Assembly: GCA_017438745.1 (NCBI GenBank)
Contig: JAFRUS010000062.1
Span: 1 to 64,000, forward strand
Direction: 5' to 3'
Origin: Oscillospiraceae bacterium
Lineage (GTDB): Bacteria; Bacillota; Clostridia; Oscillospirales; Ruminococcaceae
DNA length: 64,000 bases
Every line of letters begins with the position of its first letter. The first letter of the stretch is position 1. Positions 34,340-42,324 of this stretch are shown in pieces. The notes beneath the pieces were generated by a model. It had not been told where the DNA came from and did not search any database. It worked only from the letters and a program-made list of their open reading frames with translations. The translations under genes and the position numbers were made by a program.

Positions 34340-36460
34340 TCACTGCATAAGAAAAGCTCTGTAGAAATCAGAGAATCCACCGTCACCATCAGGCTTCTTC
34401 TCTTCAGGTGTAACAGCAGCGTTTTCCACTGCTTCAGTCATGAAAGTATCCTGTGCGCTGATGTTCTTTTTGCGTACGCTCTTTCTGCGGTACATTCCGT
34501 CTGAGCCCTGTATTCTTGCCTTTATGTCATCTGACAGAAGCGTTTCAAAAATGTTTACAACACGGTCTTTTATGTCCGGATCATAAACCGGTACTGCGAC
34601 CTCGACACGCTTGACTGTATTTCGGGTCATGAAGTCCGCGGAACTTATGTATACTTTTCTTCTCTGCTTTGTTCCGAATATGTAGATACGGCTGTGTTCA
34701 AGGAAACGGCCGACTATACTTGTCACGCGTATGTTATCAGTCTTTCCCTTTACGCCTGAAATAAGGCAGCACAGGCCTCGTATCACGAGTTCGATCTTTA
34801 CACCGGCCTGCGAGGCTTCAGCAAGCTTTTCGATGATCACCCTGTCGGAAAGGGAGTTTATCTTTATTCCTATATACGCCTTGTTTCCGCTTCTTGCCTG
34901 CATTATTTCCTCATCTATCATATCAAGGACCTTTGACTGCAGACACAGAGGAGCTACCAGCAGACTGTCTGATTTCTTCACAAGAGAACCGAGCGAGAGT
35001 GCATTGAACACTTCAAGTGCTCCGGCAGCGATCTTTTCATTAGCAGTCAGAAGTGAAAGGTCAGTGTACAGCTCGGATGTTTTTTCGTTGTAGTTTCCCG
35101 TTCCGACCTGTGTGATATATTCAAGTTTTTCACCGCGTCTGCGTGTTATCAGCAGAAGCTTCGAATGAACTTTCAGACCCGGCGGTCCGTATATAATAGT
35201 ACATCCGGCATTCTGGAGACGTTTCGACCAGCCGATATTGTTTTCTTCATCGAATCTGGCACGCAGTTCCACCAGTACAAGAACATCCTTACCGCGTTCA
35301 GCCATGTCCACCAGTGCCTGTATTATCTTGCTGTTACGCGCAAGGCGGTACAGTGTTATCTTCACTGATACCACTTCAGGGTCAGATGCTGCTTCGTTCA
35401 GCATACGGATAAACGGTTTTATGCTCTCGTAAGGATAGTGGAGCATTATGTCCTTCTGACGTATCTGCTCAGCCATTGGTCTGTTCTCGAGTATGGCAGG
35501 AGAGTGCTGCGGTGTGAAATGTGTGTAGCAGAGCTCCGGCTTTGTGTTTTCAAATATCGACTTTATCGTGAATGTAAATGAAAGGTCGAGTGGTGCTGAT
35601 GCGGAAAATACCTGATTTTCGTTTATTTCAAGACGTTTGCACAGATACTTTACCATTTCGCTTCCGGTGTCGCCGTATATCTGCAGTCGCACAGGGGCAA
35701 GCTTCTTCCTTTTCTGAATGAGCTCCTCCATTACATCGCGGAAGTCAAAGTCGTTGTCGAGCAGCGAGTCATCATCCTCGCATATATCAGCGTTTCTTGT
35801 AACGCGTATTATCGATTTTTCAAGAACATTGTAGTTTTCAAATACCTCGGAGGCATACTTCAGTATTACGTCTTCAGCCAGTACAAAACGGAACGGTTTG
35901 CGGCTTAGCTGGATCATTCGCTTTATGCGTTCACTGACCGGAAGGAGGCCTATCTTGTTGCCCGATTTTGAGTCAAGGCGTACTGCTATTGAAAGTTCCT
36001 TGTTCTTTATAAAAGGAAGGGGATGACGCTTGTCAATTATCAGCGGCGAGAGTACAGGCTGTATCTCTGCTCTGAAATATTCACGCAGAAAAGCGTCTTC
36101 CTCATCTGTCAGCCTGTCCATCGAGACCTGCTTTATATCATGCTTTTCAAGCTGTTTCATTATGTCACGGTAAGCTTTGTCCTTCTGCGGTTCCGTCTTT
36201 CTTACCCGTGCAAATATAGAATCGAGCTGCTCGCGGCTCGTCATGTTGGTTTTATTCTCCCGAAGCTCCGGATCCGTCAGAAGCTGGTCGAATAATGTGC
36301 CCACCCTTACCATAAAAAATTCGTCAAGATTTGACTGAAAGATCGCTGTAAAAGTCAGTCTTTCAAGCAGAGGAACCGTTGTGTCCAGCGATTCCTGCAG
36401 TACGCGCTGATTGAATTTCAGCCACGAAAGTTCCCTGTTATCATAAATGTTTCCGGCCAT
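34340..36460 (-). CDS. ppk1: Polyphosphate kinase 1
   Basis: 706 residues from the ATG at 36460 (MAGNIYDNRELSWLKFNQRVLQE), with GGGGTG upstream. The protein has the PPK1 order: N-terminal helical domain (FLxRLTFTAIFQSNLDEFFMVRVGTL), head domain, and two phospholipase-D-like catalytic domains with VHSKLLLITRR (the histidine that is phosphorylated) and FLEHSRIYIFG. It makes inorganic polyphosphate from ATP, reversibly. Single gene upstream of the heat-shock operon in the same orientation, separated by a terminator. The last 45 residues are charged and variable. Confidence 0.95.
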   Translation of the reverse strand: MAGNIYDNRELSWLKFNQRVLQESLDTTVPLLERLTFTAIFQSNLDEFFMVRVGTLFDQLLTDPELRENKTNMTSREQLDSIFARVRKTEPQKDKAYRDIMKQLEKHDIKQVSMDRLTDEEDAFLREYFRAEIQPVLSPLIIDKRHPLPFIKNKELSIAVRLDSKSGNKIGLLPVSERIKRMIQLSRKPFRFVLAEDVILKYASEVFENYNVLEKSIIRVTRNADICEDDDSLLDNDFDFRDVMEELIQKRKKLAPVRLQIYGDTGSEMVKYLCKRLEINENQVFSASAPLDLSFTFTIKSIFENTKPELCYTHFTPQHSPAILENRPMAEQIRQKDIMLHYPYESIKPFIRMLNEAASDPEVVSVKITLYRLARNSKIIQALVDMAERGKDVLVLVELRARFDEENNIGWSKRLQNAGCTIIYGPPGLKVHSKLLLITRRRGEKLEYITQVGTGNYNEKTSELYTDLSLLTANEKIAAGALEVFNALSLGSLVKKSDSLLVAPLCLQSKVLDMIDEEIMQARSGNKAYIGIKINSLSDRVIIEKLAEASQAGVKIELVIRGLCCLISGVKGKTDNIRVTSIVGRFLEHSRIYIFGTKQRRKVYISSADFMTRNTVKRVEVAVPVYDPDIKDRVVNIFETLLSDDIKARIQGSDGMYRRKSVRKKNISAQDTFMTEAVENAAVTPEEKKPDGDGGFSDFYRAFLMQ

Positions 36461-36655
36461 TGTTGTCACCCCAGTTTTATCATAATAAACGATCATATAT
36501 AATCACGCCGCAGCGTTACAGTCTGTTATACTATATAGTATAGTATAAAAAGTGTTGTTTCGTCAAGAATAATGAGTGACTGGTATTAACTTTTATCTAT
36601 TGTGTACAAAGCAGAGGCCGGGTATTTGGCTATAAAAATTTGATGACTGCAGAAC

Positions 36656-36684
36656 TTGACAAAATGACGATTAAGGAGTATAAT
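36656..36684 (+). promoter_or_regulatory. Promoter of tRNA-Leu
   Basis: TTGACA (36656-36661), 17 bases, TATAAT (36679-36684), 25 bases before the tRNA. Confidence 0.85.
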
Positions 36685-36709
36685 ATTGTTTGTGTCGTAT
36701 CCGGCATAT

Positions 36710-36791
<82 letters not shown>

Positions 36792-36805
36792 TTGAAACAA
36801 AACAG

Positions 36806-36847
36806 ACTGCTCACGTCAGATTACTTTTCTGATGCGGGCAGTTTTTC
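36806..36847 (+). terminator. Terminator of tRNA-Leu
   Basis: ACTGCTCACGTCAGA pairs with TCTGATGCGGGCAGT with mismatches, then TTTTTCG. Confidence 0.75.
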
Positions 36848-37021
36848 GTTATAGATACTTGAAAATAAAGGCATATTTTCTGCTTCACAGATTTGGTTTG
36901 AACTGTTTATCTGCTCTTTATATTACTCGATAAAAGTCTGATAATCAGACGTTGCTTTGTATAGATACGGCATAGTACGAATGTGCAACTGTACGAAAAC
37001 AGACTAATTTTTTCAAATCCA

Positions 37022-37050
37022 TTGACATTTCATAACCAGAGTGTTATACT
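37022..37050 (+). promoter_or_regulatory. Promoter of the riboswitch-pilin transcript
   Basis: TTGACA (37022-37027), 17 bases, TATACT (37045-37050), 25 bases before the aptamer. Confidence 0.8.
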
Positions 37051-37074
37051 AAATACAGTAGTTAAGTTGAAAAT

Positions 37075-37155
37075 AATTTGGCAAACTTGTTGAAAAACAA
37101 GGACGCAAAGCTAACGGGTCTAATCCTTTAAACGGTATGACAGCCAGCTGCATGA
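37075..37155 (+). promoter_or_regulatory. Cyclic di-GMP-I (GEMM) riboswitch aptamer
   Basis: The conserved GEMM core is present: TTTGGCAAACTTGTTGAAAAACAAGGACGCAAAGC with the GAAA-type tetraloop arm and GGACGCAAAG, followed by AACGGGTCTAA...AAACGGTATGACAGCC with the receptor side. This is the c-di-GMP-I class. A rho-independent hairpin lies 130 bases downstream at 37285, and a type IV pilin-like gene follows, as in clostridial c-di-GMP-controlled pili. ON or OFF logic cannot be told by eye. Confidence 0.92.
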
Positions 37156-37284
37156 TCTTAAATGAAATCTAAAAAAGATGAGAAAGGAAAGTAAACTGTG
37201 ATCAATTATTAAAAACTGAAAGCAGAGCTTAACTGATCGGGGCTTGAAAAAGCGGGATATCATTTATTATTATTGAAATTCAAG

Positions 37285-37314
37285 GGCTGATACCGTATGG
37301 TATCAGCCTTTTTG
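37285..37314 (+). terminator. Leader terminator before the pilin gene
   Basis: GGCTGATACC (37285-37294), GTAT, GGTATCAGCC (37299-37308), TTTTTGTG. Placed between aptamer and pilin, it is the probable expression platform of the riboswitch. Confidence 0.88.
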
Positions 37315-37424
37315 TGTTACTACTTTTTATTGAAATGATGATAAAAAATTAGTTAAGTTTAGGAAATATGCAGGAGATCTGAGATGATCAACGCTGTGAA
37401 ATACGACGGACAGGAGGAGTCGTT

Positions 37425-38129
37425 ATGAAAAAGGAAGAGTATAGTGAAAAGTGTTCAGAAAAGAAACTAAGCGGTTTTACGCTTATTGAGCTTATAGTTG
37501 TAATTGCAATCATCGGTATTCTTGCCTCGATCATTGTGCCGAATATGATCGGACATATGGAAAGTGCATATAATGCTGCGGATGCTGAGAATGCCAGAAT
37601 TATATGCTCCACTATTCAGGCGGAAGCTATGTATGAGTCTAATTTCGAAGTTTTTACTAAAAATCCGTGGATATATCAGGTCGGTGGTCAGCAAGCAGAT
37701 GACCACGGCTATATCTATGTTGATAAAAATGAAGTTCGTGTAAGTAGTTACAGAATTGCAGAATTGCTTCAGGAACAAGGATTTATTACTTCTGCGTCTC
37801 AATATTCGAGACATGGCGGAGCTGTGGTTAAAGATGAAAACAACATTGAAATAGCTCATGAATATGTATATCGTAGGCCTGTATGCAGCAGAATGCTTTG
37901 CAAATCAAATAAAACATGGTATAGATATCAGGTTAATATCTGTTATCGTGATGGAACAATAAAGTTTACATACTCAGCAGTTTCTAAGACCGGAGAAATA
38001 AAGAATGATACTAATATGAGCAGCACAAATAATACAATTGACCGTGGTGCTTCGCAGAAGTTTGCTGAAAAAGCAGGACTTGGAGAAGCTGACTTGTATA
38101 CGTCGCTTGGCGATAATTCAACACCGTAA
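37425..38129 (+). CDS. Type IV pilin-like protein
   Basis: 234 residues. A 16-residue polar leader ends in G, followed by FTLIELIVVIAIIGILASI, the class III prepilin signal and N-terminal helix with the conserved Glu5. The rest is a variable globular head. GGAGGAG precedes the ATG. It is alone: no pilus assembly genes are in the window. The c-di-GMP-I riboswitch upstream suggests that c-di-GMP sets its expression. The head has no pilin-type disulphide pair of obvious spacing, and its function could be a pilus, pseudopilus or competence subunit. Confidence 0.88.
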   Translation: MKKEEYSEKCSEKKLSGFTLIELIVVIAIIGILASIIVPNMIGHMESAYNAADAENARIICSTIQAEAMYESNFEVFTKNPWIYQVGGQQADDHGYIYVDKNEVRVSSYRIAELLQEQGFITSASQYSRHGGAVVKDENNIEIAHEYVYRRPVCSRMLCKSNKTWYRYQVNICYRDGTIKFTYSAVSKTGEIKNDTNMSSTNNTIDRGASQKFAEKAGLGEADLYTSLGDNSTP

Positions 38130-38247
38130 TTTAAAGGAAATGTGATTAATAATGATTTATAATCAGTACTATTTAAATTGGTTGATAACATAATTTGGAA
38201 TACAAATAATTAAACAGACATCATCATACACACATATATATATTCAT

Positions 38248-38278
38248 GGCGTTCCGCTTAGGCGGGACGCCTCTTTTC
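38248..38278 (+). terminator. Terminator after the pilin gene
   Basis: GGCGTTCCGC and GCGGGACGCC flank TTAG, then TCTTTTC. The rest of 38130-38656 holds a promoter for the VWA gene and no gene. Confidence 0.75.
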
Positions 38279-38471
38279 TGTGTATTAGAATCTATCTTTT
38301 GTATCTTTTGGGCCGGATACACAATTGTATGATGTTTCGCAATAATGGTAAAGTACAAATTTTGATGGTTAATTACATTCAATAAATAATTGCACATCAC
38401 ATTGATAACTTTGTATATATAATACAAAGTTTCGGCAAAATTCGTTTAGTTTAAACAGCAAAATCTATCTA

Positions 38472-38500
38472 TTGACAAAAAGGCTTTTAAAGGGTATAAT
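38472..38500 (+). promoter_or_regulatory. Consensus promoter of the VWA protein gene
   Basis: TTGACA (38472-38477), 17 bases, TATAAT (38495-38500), with a leader of about 150 bases. Confidence 0.85.
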
Positions 38501-38656
38501 TAAACTTGATTATTAAATCAATTATATCAAAACAGATGTGTATTCAGCAGATTAGCTGTTTTCGTCGGATATAATCCGGTTTATCAGGGATGATGGGAAA
38601 AGAAACATGGATGGGTATAAACTGTTGTGTGCACGAGAGAAAAAGGAGAAGTAAAA

Positions 38657-39877
38657 ATGAAAAAAATCAAATCCCTTATTGCTTGTGTGGCAAGTCTTTG
38701 CATTGTAAGCTCATGCGCTTTCAGCGTTTCAGCTGCTGAGAATGAAAATCAGACTATCAACGGACCTGCAACAACAATGTCAAACATGGAAGACCTTTCA
38801 AACAGTGTTATCAACGTAACTGTTACAACCCAGGCGTATAAGGCAGAAGTTACAGAAGCAGTTGCTGCGGTAACTGATGTAACAGCCGCTGCTGTAACCG
38901 GTGCGGAAGTAACTGCAGCAGGTGCAGAGACAACTCCGGCACTCACTGCTGAAACAGCAACCCTTACAACAACTGCAGCTACAACAACGGCTCTTGAAAC
39001 AACAACTTCAGAAGCTCTTACAACAACTGTTACAGAGATCACATCAGAAGCAGTAACTTCTGAAACTGTTGCTCCTAAGCACACAAATGATATAGTAATC
39101 GGTCTTGACATTTCAGGAAGTATGTCAGGAAAGCCTATGGAAGCAATGAAGGATGCAGCTGTTGAGTTCTGTAAGTACACACTTAAGAACGATCCTAACG
39201 CAAGAATAGCTGTAGTACCTTTTGACCACAACTCTACAGTAGGCGTTTCACTTACAAACGATGAAGCTGCACTTACTAACTATATTACATCACTTGATGA
39301 TGGCGGTTCAACAAACTTTACAGGTGCTTTCGACACTATCATGCTTGAACTCCAGACAGGTACAGGTGAAAGAAAGAGCGTAGTGTTCATGGCTGACGGT
39401 CTTCCTAACAACGGTGTTACAGATTACAGCACTGAGATGAAGGAAAAGTATGCTGGTAAGTCATATGGTTCATATGATCTTGGCGCTCTTAAGGTTGACA
39501 ATGAAAAGGTTAAGCCTAACGCAAATGTATATACAGTAGGTTTCTTTGATTCACTCAGCGGTTCACAGAAGGATCGTGCAGTTGCACTTATGAAGGATCT
39601 CGCAAGTGACCCGGTACAGTACTATGATGCCGACATTGATACACTCAAGGAAGTATTCGGCAAGATCTCAGAAGATATCGTAGTTACTACAGTTGCTTAC
39701 AACGACGGCAACAGTGCATCAGCAGAAACACAGAAGGTTACAGAAAAGGCTGCTGACACAACAGACAAGACAAACGGCACACCTAAGACAGGTGATACAA
39801 GAAGCGCTGCTCCGTTAGCAGTAACAGCAATCGCTGCCGCTGCAGTTGTTGTTTTAGTAAGAAAGAAGAACGACTGA
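38657..39877 (+). CDS. Secreted von Willebrand factor A domain protein with sortase-like anchor
   Basis: 406 residues from the ATG at 38657, AAAGGAG 9 bases upstream. Signal peptide (MKKIKSLIACVASLCIVSSC...VSAAE); Ala/Thr-rich stalk at 40-135; VWA domain from about 144 with the MIDAS motif IGLDISGSMSG, a later GGSTNFTGA and VFMADGLPNNG (D-x-S-x-S, T and D metal ligands intact); C-terminal TPKTGDTRS, a hydrophobic helix and RKKND. The tail has sortase-substrate form, but threonine replaces the leucine of LPxTG. It is likely a cell-wall adhesin or matrix-binding protein. Biased codons suggest strong expression. Confidence 0.85.
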   Translation: MKKIKSLIACVASLCIVSSCAFSVSAAENENQTINGPATTMSNMEDLSNSVINVTVTTQAYKAEVTEAVAAVTDVTAAAVTGAEVTAAGAETTPALTAETATLTTTAATTTALETTTSEALTTTVTEITSEAVTSETVAPKHTNDIVIGLDISGSMSGKPMEAMKDAAVEFCKYTLKNDPNARIAVVPFDHNSTVGVSLTNDEAALTNYITSLDDGGSTNFTGAFDTIMLELQTGTGERKSVVFMADGLPNNGVTDYSTEMKEKYAGKSYGSYDLGALKVDNEKVKPNANVYTVGFFDSLSGSQKDRAVALMKDLASDPVQYYDADIDTLKEVFGKISEDIVVTTVAYNDGNSASAETQKVTEKAADTTDKTNGTPKTGDTRSAAPLAVTAIAAAAVVVLVRKKND

Positions 39878-39920
39878 TACTGATTCTTTCGTTACAGAAA
39901 AATGTGGAATAAATAAAACG

Positions 39921-39957
39921 AACTCCGGATCGTCAATGTGATGATCCGGAGTTTTTG
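39921..39957 (+). terminator. Terminator of the VWA gene
   Basis: AACTCCGGATC pairs with GATCCGGAGTT, followed by TTTTG. Confidence 0.85.
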
Positions 39958-40070
39958 CTTTTGTAATATTTTATTCAGATGTCCTTGCTGCATCTTGCTG
40001 TTGCGGAGCAGAACTGTTTATCCTGCGTACCGGAAAAAAAGCATGATTATTATTTGCGGACTTCAGTCTG

Positions 40071-40979
40071 TTATTTCTCTTCGTTCTTTACAACAAACAT
40101 GAAGCCGGCCGGATTAATGATGAATCCGTCAACGCGTGAAGCAGCATCCTTGAGTGTAACGTTATCCATTATTACTGCGTTCCACTCGTCTTTGGAGTAG
40201 AGCTTCGTGAATTCCTTCCAGTCGGTGAAAGCTGCTATAAAGCCTTTTTCGGACTTTAACGGATTTACAACAGCGATCTGTGAAGGTGTTTCTTCAGTTA
40301 TGTGAAGTGATTCACCGTCTTCAAGGTGACGGTCGAGCTTTATCGGAACAAGGAGACGTGAGTTCTTAATGAGTTCCTCTGTCTTTTTATCAAGTTCAGG
40401 AAGATCAGGATGCTTTCCGTCGCTTGCGTATGAAAGTTCGAGACCGTTGAGTATGGTGAACATAAGTTCAGGACAGGTGGTTGTAAGCTGTCCGTTTTCT
40501 CCGCTGCCTGTGATAACGTCCTTCAGACGCAGTGTAACGTTCGGCTGACCGTTGTCAATGATGATCTGTTCAACGCCGATCCTGAGAAGCTCCAGAAGCT
40601 GCTCTATGATAGCGTCCTTTCCGGTTACAGTCTTCATTGTAAGCGGTACGCCTTCCTTGAAATAGTGTTCGTGAGCTGCCTTTGAGAATTCTTTTTCAGT
40701 GAATAACCATGCGCATCCTCTTACGTCGATGTACGGATAGTTGGTCATAACATGATAAGCGATGTACAGCTCATCGGAATTCATAAATCTCATGATAACA
40801 GATGAGAACACATACTGTCTTCTTTCAGCCCATTCCTTGCTTTCAGGATCTTTTTTCTGTTCTGTTAGAACAGCTGAATACAGGTAGATGAGTTCCTGTA
40901 CTGAAAGCTTGAGTATGCTGTCGTCGTTGCCGGCTTTCAGATATTTGTCAGTGATCTCTTTTTTGCGATTGTCTGTCAT
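40071..40979 (-). CDS. SseB-family protein
   Basis: 302 residues, no signal peptide. The N-terminal 120 residues are an unrecognised helical region; the SseB N-terminal-like domain occupies the C-terminal half (LLVPIKLDRHLEDG, PLKSEKGFIAAFTDWKEFTKLY, DGFIINPAGFMFVV). SseB domains occur in many Firmicutes proteins of unknown cytoplasmic role; the name comes from an enhanced serine sensitivity gene of E. coli and does not imply secretion here. AGGAGGG precedes the ATG. Confidence 0.78.
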   Translation of the reverse strand: MTDNRKKEITDKYLKAGNDDSILKLSVQELIYLYSAVLTEQKKDPESKEWAERRQYVFSSVIMRFMNSDELYIAYHVMTNYPYIDVRGCAWLFTEKEFSKAAHEHYFKEGVPLTMKTVTGKDAIIEQLLELLRIGVEQIIIDNGQPNVTLRLKDVITGSGENGQLTTTCPELMFTILNGLELSYASDGKHPDLPELDKKTEELIKNSRLLVPIKLDRHLEDGESLHITEETPSQIAVVNPLKSEKGFIAAFTDWKEFTKLYSKDEWNAVIMDNVTLKDAASRVDGFIINPAGFMFVVKNEEK

Positions 40980-41009
40980 TATTGACCCTCCTGATTTTTA
41001 TATTACCTA

Positions 41010-41066
41010 CTTGCAGATGCGCAAACTATGGGCGCTTCATGCATATCGGCTGATATTAAAGAAAAA
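41010..41066. repeat. Repeat C, copy 1
   Basis: CTTGCAGATGCGCAAACTATG... GCATATCGGCTGATATTAAAG. It matches 54751-54808 over about 58 bases with roughly 8 differences. Related fragments occur at 59105-59140 and 62881-62914. Confidence 0.75.
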
Positions 41067-41089
41067 GCTGCATGGAATACATGCAGCTT
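41065..41089 (-). terminator. Terminator of the DUF6465 gene
   Basis: AAGCTGCATG and CATGCAGCTT around GAATA; on the minus strand a TTTTTC run follows. Confidence 0.8.
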
Positions 41090-41127
41090 CTTAAATAAAA
41101 CGTAACAATATATGCTTTAGTTAAAAA

Positions 41128-41508
41128 TCAGATGTCGAATTCGCCGCGGTCTTCATTGTTTATAACGTAGAAAGCCTTGCTCTGATTTGTATTGATATAA
41201 ACCTTGATGTCAGCAATGTCGCCCTTGTTTGAAGCCTGCCAGTGCTTCTTAGCGTTTTCTGTGATCTCAGCGATTGAAAGCTGCTTGCCGTCGAATTCAA
41301 CGAAGCTTGCTTCCTTAGCCTTCTTTACTGTCTTAGAAGCAGTTTCCTTTACCTTGGAAGCAGTTTCTTTAACCTTTGTAGCGGTTTCCTTAACTTTTTC
41401 CTTTACTTCCTTAGCAACCTTTGATTCCTTTGCTGTTTCTTTTACGTCTGCAACAATTGTGCTTGCGCTCTTTGGAGCAGCAGTTTTTTTAGTAGTTTCT
41501 TTTGCCAT
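41128..41508 (-). CDS. DUF6465-type histone-like protein
   Basis: 126 residues from the ATG at 41508 with AAGGGG upstream. Residues 1-70 are Lys/Ala/Thr/Val-rich with repeated KETA-KV units every 7 residues, like histone H1 tails or a phasin-type helix. Residues 75-126 form a small conserved domain (VEFDGKQLSIAEITENAKK, ADIKVYINTNQSKAFYVIN). Relatives appear as DUF6465 in Lachnospiraceae and Ruminococcus. DNA or RNA binding by the tail is inferred; nothing is shown. Confidence 0.72.
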   Translation of the reverse strand: MAKETTKKTAAPKSASTIVADVKETAKESKVAKEVKEKVKETATKVKETASKVKETASKTVKKAKEASFVEFDGKQLSIAEITENAKKHWQASNKGDIADIKVYINTNQSKAFYVINNEDRGEFDI

Positions 41509-41567
41509 AACCAATGTACCCCTTTTCAATAATAAATAGTTAGAAATCAGTTAATGATTTTATAATG

Positions 41568-41596
41568 ATTATAGCACTTATATCACTATTTGTCAA
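41568..41596 (-). promoter_or_regulatory. Consensus promoter of the DUF6465 gene
   Basis: On the minus strand TTGACA (complement of 41591-41596), 17 bases, TATAAT (complement of 41568-41573). Confidence 0.9.
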
Positions 41597-41781
41597 ATCG
41601 TTTTTTCGATGAATTTAAAAAAACTTGAAAATTAATAAGAAAAACCACAGAAAGTGAGTTTTATCAGAAACAATGAATGCGAAAACGAAAAAATACACTG
41701 CAAAAAGCTAAAATTATAATAGACGAAAATCCACTGCTGTGGAGATTAAAATGTTTTGTATTTAAGAAAGCGCTAATCAAC

Positions 41782-41836
41782 CAGGAAATCCGGATTCGCC
41801 GGATTTCCTGAGAGGGGAGGGGCGGGGCTTCGCCCC
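41782..41836. repeat. Repeat B, orphan copy in opposite orientation
   Basis: CAGGAAATCCGG-ATTCG-CCGGATTTCCTG hairpin (41782-41810), then GGGGC-TTC-GCCCC (41824-41836). Unlike the other copies, no gene stops in front of it. The rest of 41597-41942 shows no gene. Confidence 0.8.
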
Positions 41837-41942
41837 GGATCCCATGCTGATAATTAATAGCTCAGTGCTTTCTTATGATTGGCAGATTACATTACTATTA
41901 GGCAATAAAAAAACAACTGCAGACAAAGTCTGCAGTTGTTCC

Positions 41943-42032
41943 TGGCGCGGAAAGAGGGATTTGAACCCTCGCGCCGGTTTCCCGACCTACTCCCTTAGCA
42001 GGGGAGCCCCTTCACCACTTGGGTATTTCCGC
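41943..42032 (-). tRNA. tRNA-Ser (anticodon GCT)
   Basis: On the minus strand GCGGAAA acceptor with TTTCCGC, anticodon arm CTGCTAAG giving GCT, long variable arm, T-arm GGTTCAAATCC, discriminator G and encoded CCA. Reads AGC/AGU codons. Confidence 0.95.
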
Positions 42033-42073
42033 ATGTTGAATCTAAAAAAATATAACGCCAACTATCAAAAAAT

Positions 42074-42162
42074 TGGCGCAGAGGGTGGGATTCGAACCCA
42101 CGTGACCGTTAAGTCAAACGGTTTTCAAGACCGCCTCGTTATGACCGCTTCGATACCTCTGC
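42074..42162 (-). tRNA. tRNA-Ser (anticodon TGA)
   Basis: On the minus strand GCAGAGG acceptor with CCTCTGC, anticodon region GTCTTGAAAACC giving TGA, long variable arm, T-arm GGTTCGAATCC, discriminator G and encoded CCA. It lies 41 bases upstream of the other tRNA-Ser, so both probably form one transcript. Confidence 0.95.
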
Positions 42163-42209
42163 GTGTGTCAGCTTTATTATTATATCACGCAGAGATTCAA
42201 TTGTCAAGA

Positions 42210-42256
42210 CTTTTTTTCAAAAAAATCACGCAGCTTCCATGAAGGAAACTGCGTGA
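42210..42256 (-). terminator. Terminator of the PAS/GGDEF/EAL gene
   Basis: On the minus strand TCACGCAGTTTCC...GGAAGCTGCGTGA then a run of seven T. It lies between the stop and the tRNA-Ser pair. Confidence 0.8.
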
Positions 42257-42324
42257 CGGAAAATATACGTGATTTAGACCCATACACACCGGGTTTGCAG
42301 GCCGGCGATTTTAAGTTACGGTAA

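Noticed and set aside
37197..37212. Four-codon leader peptide (GTG ATC AAT TAT) after the riboswitch
   Set aside because: AAAGGA is present upstream but the ORF is too short and of ordinary composition to claim attenuation.
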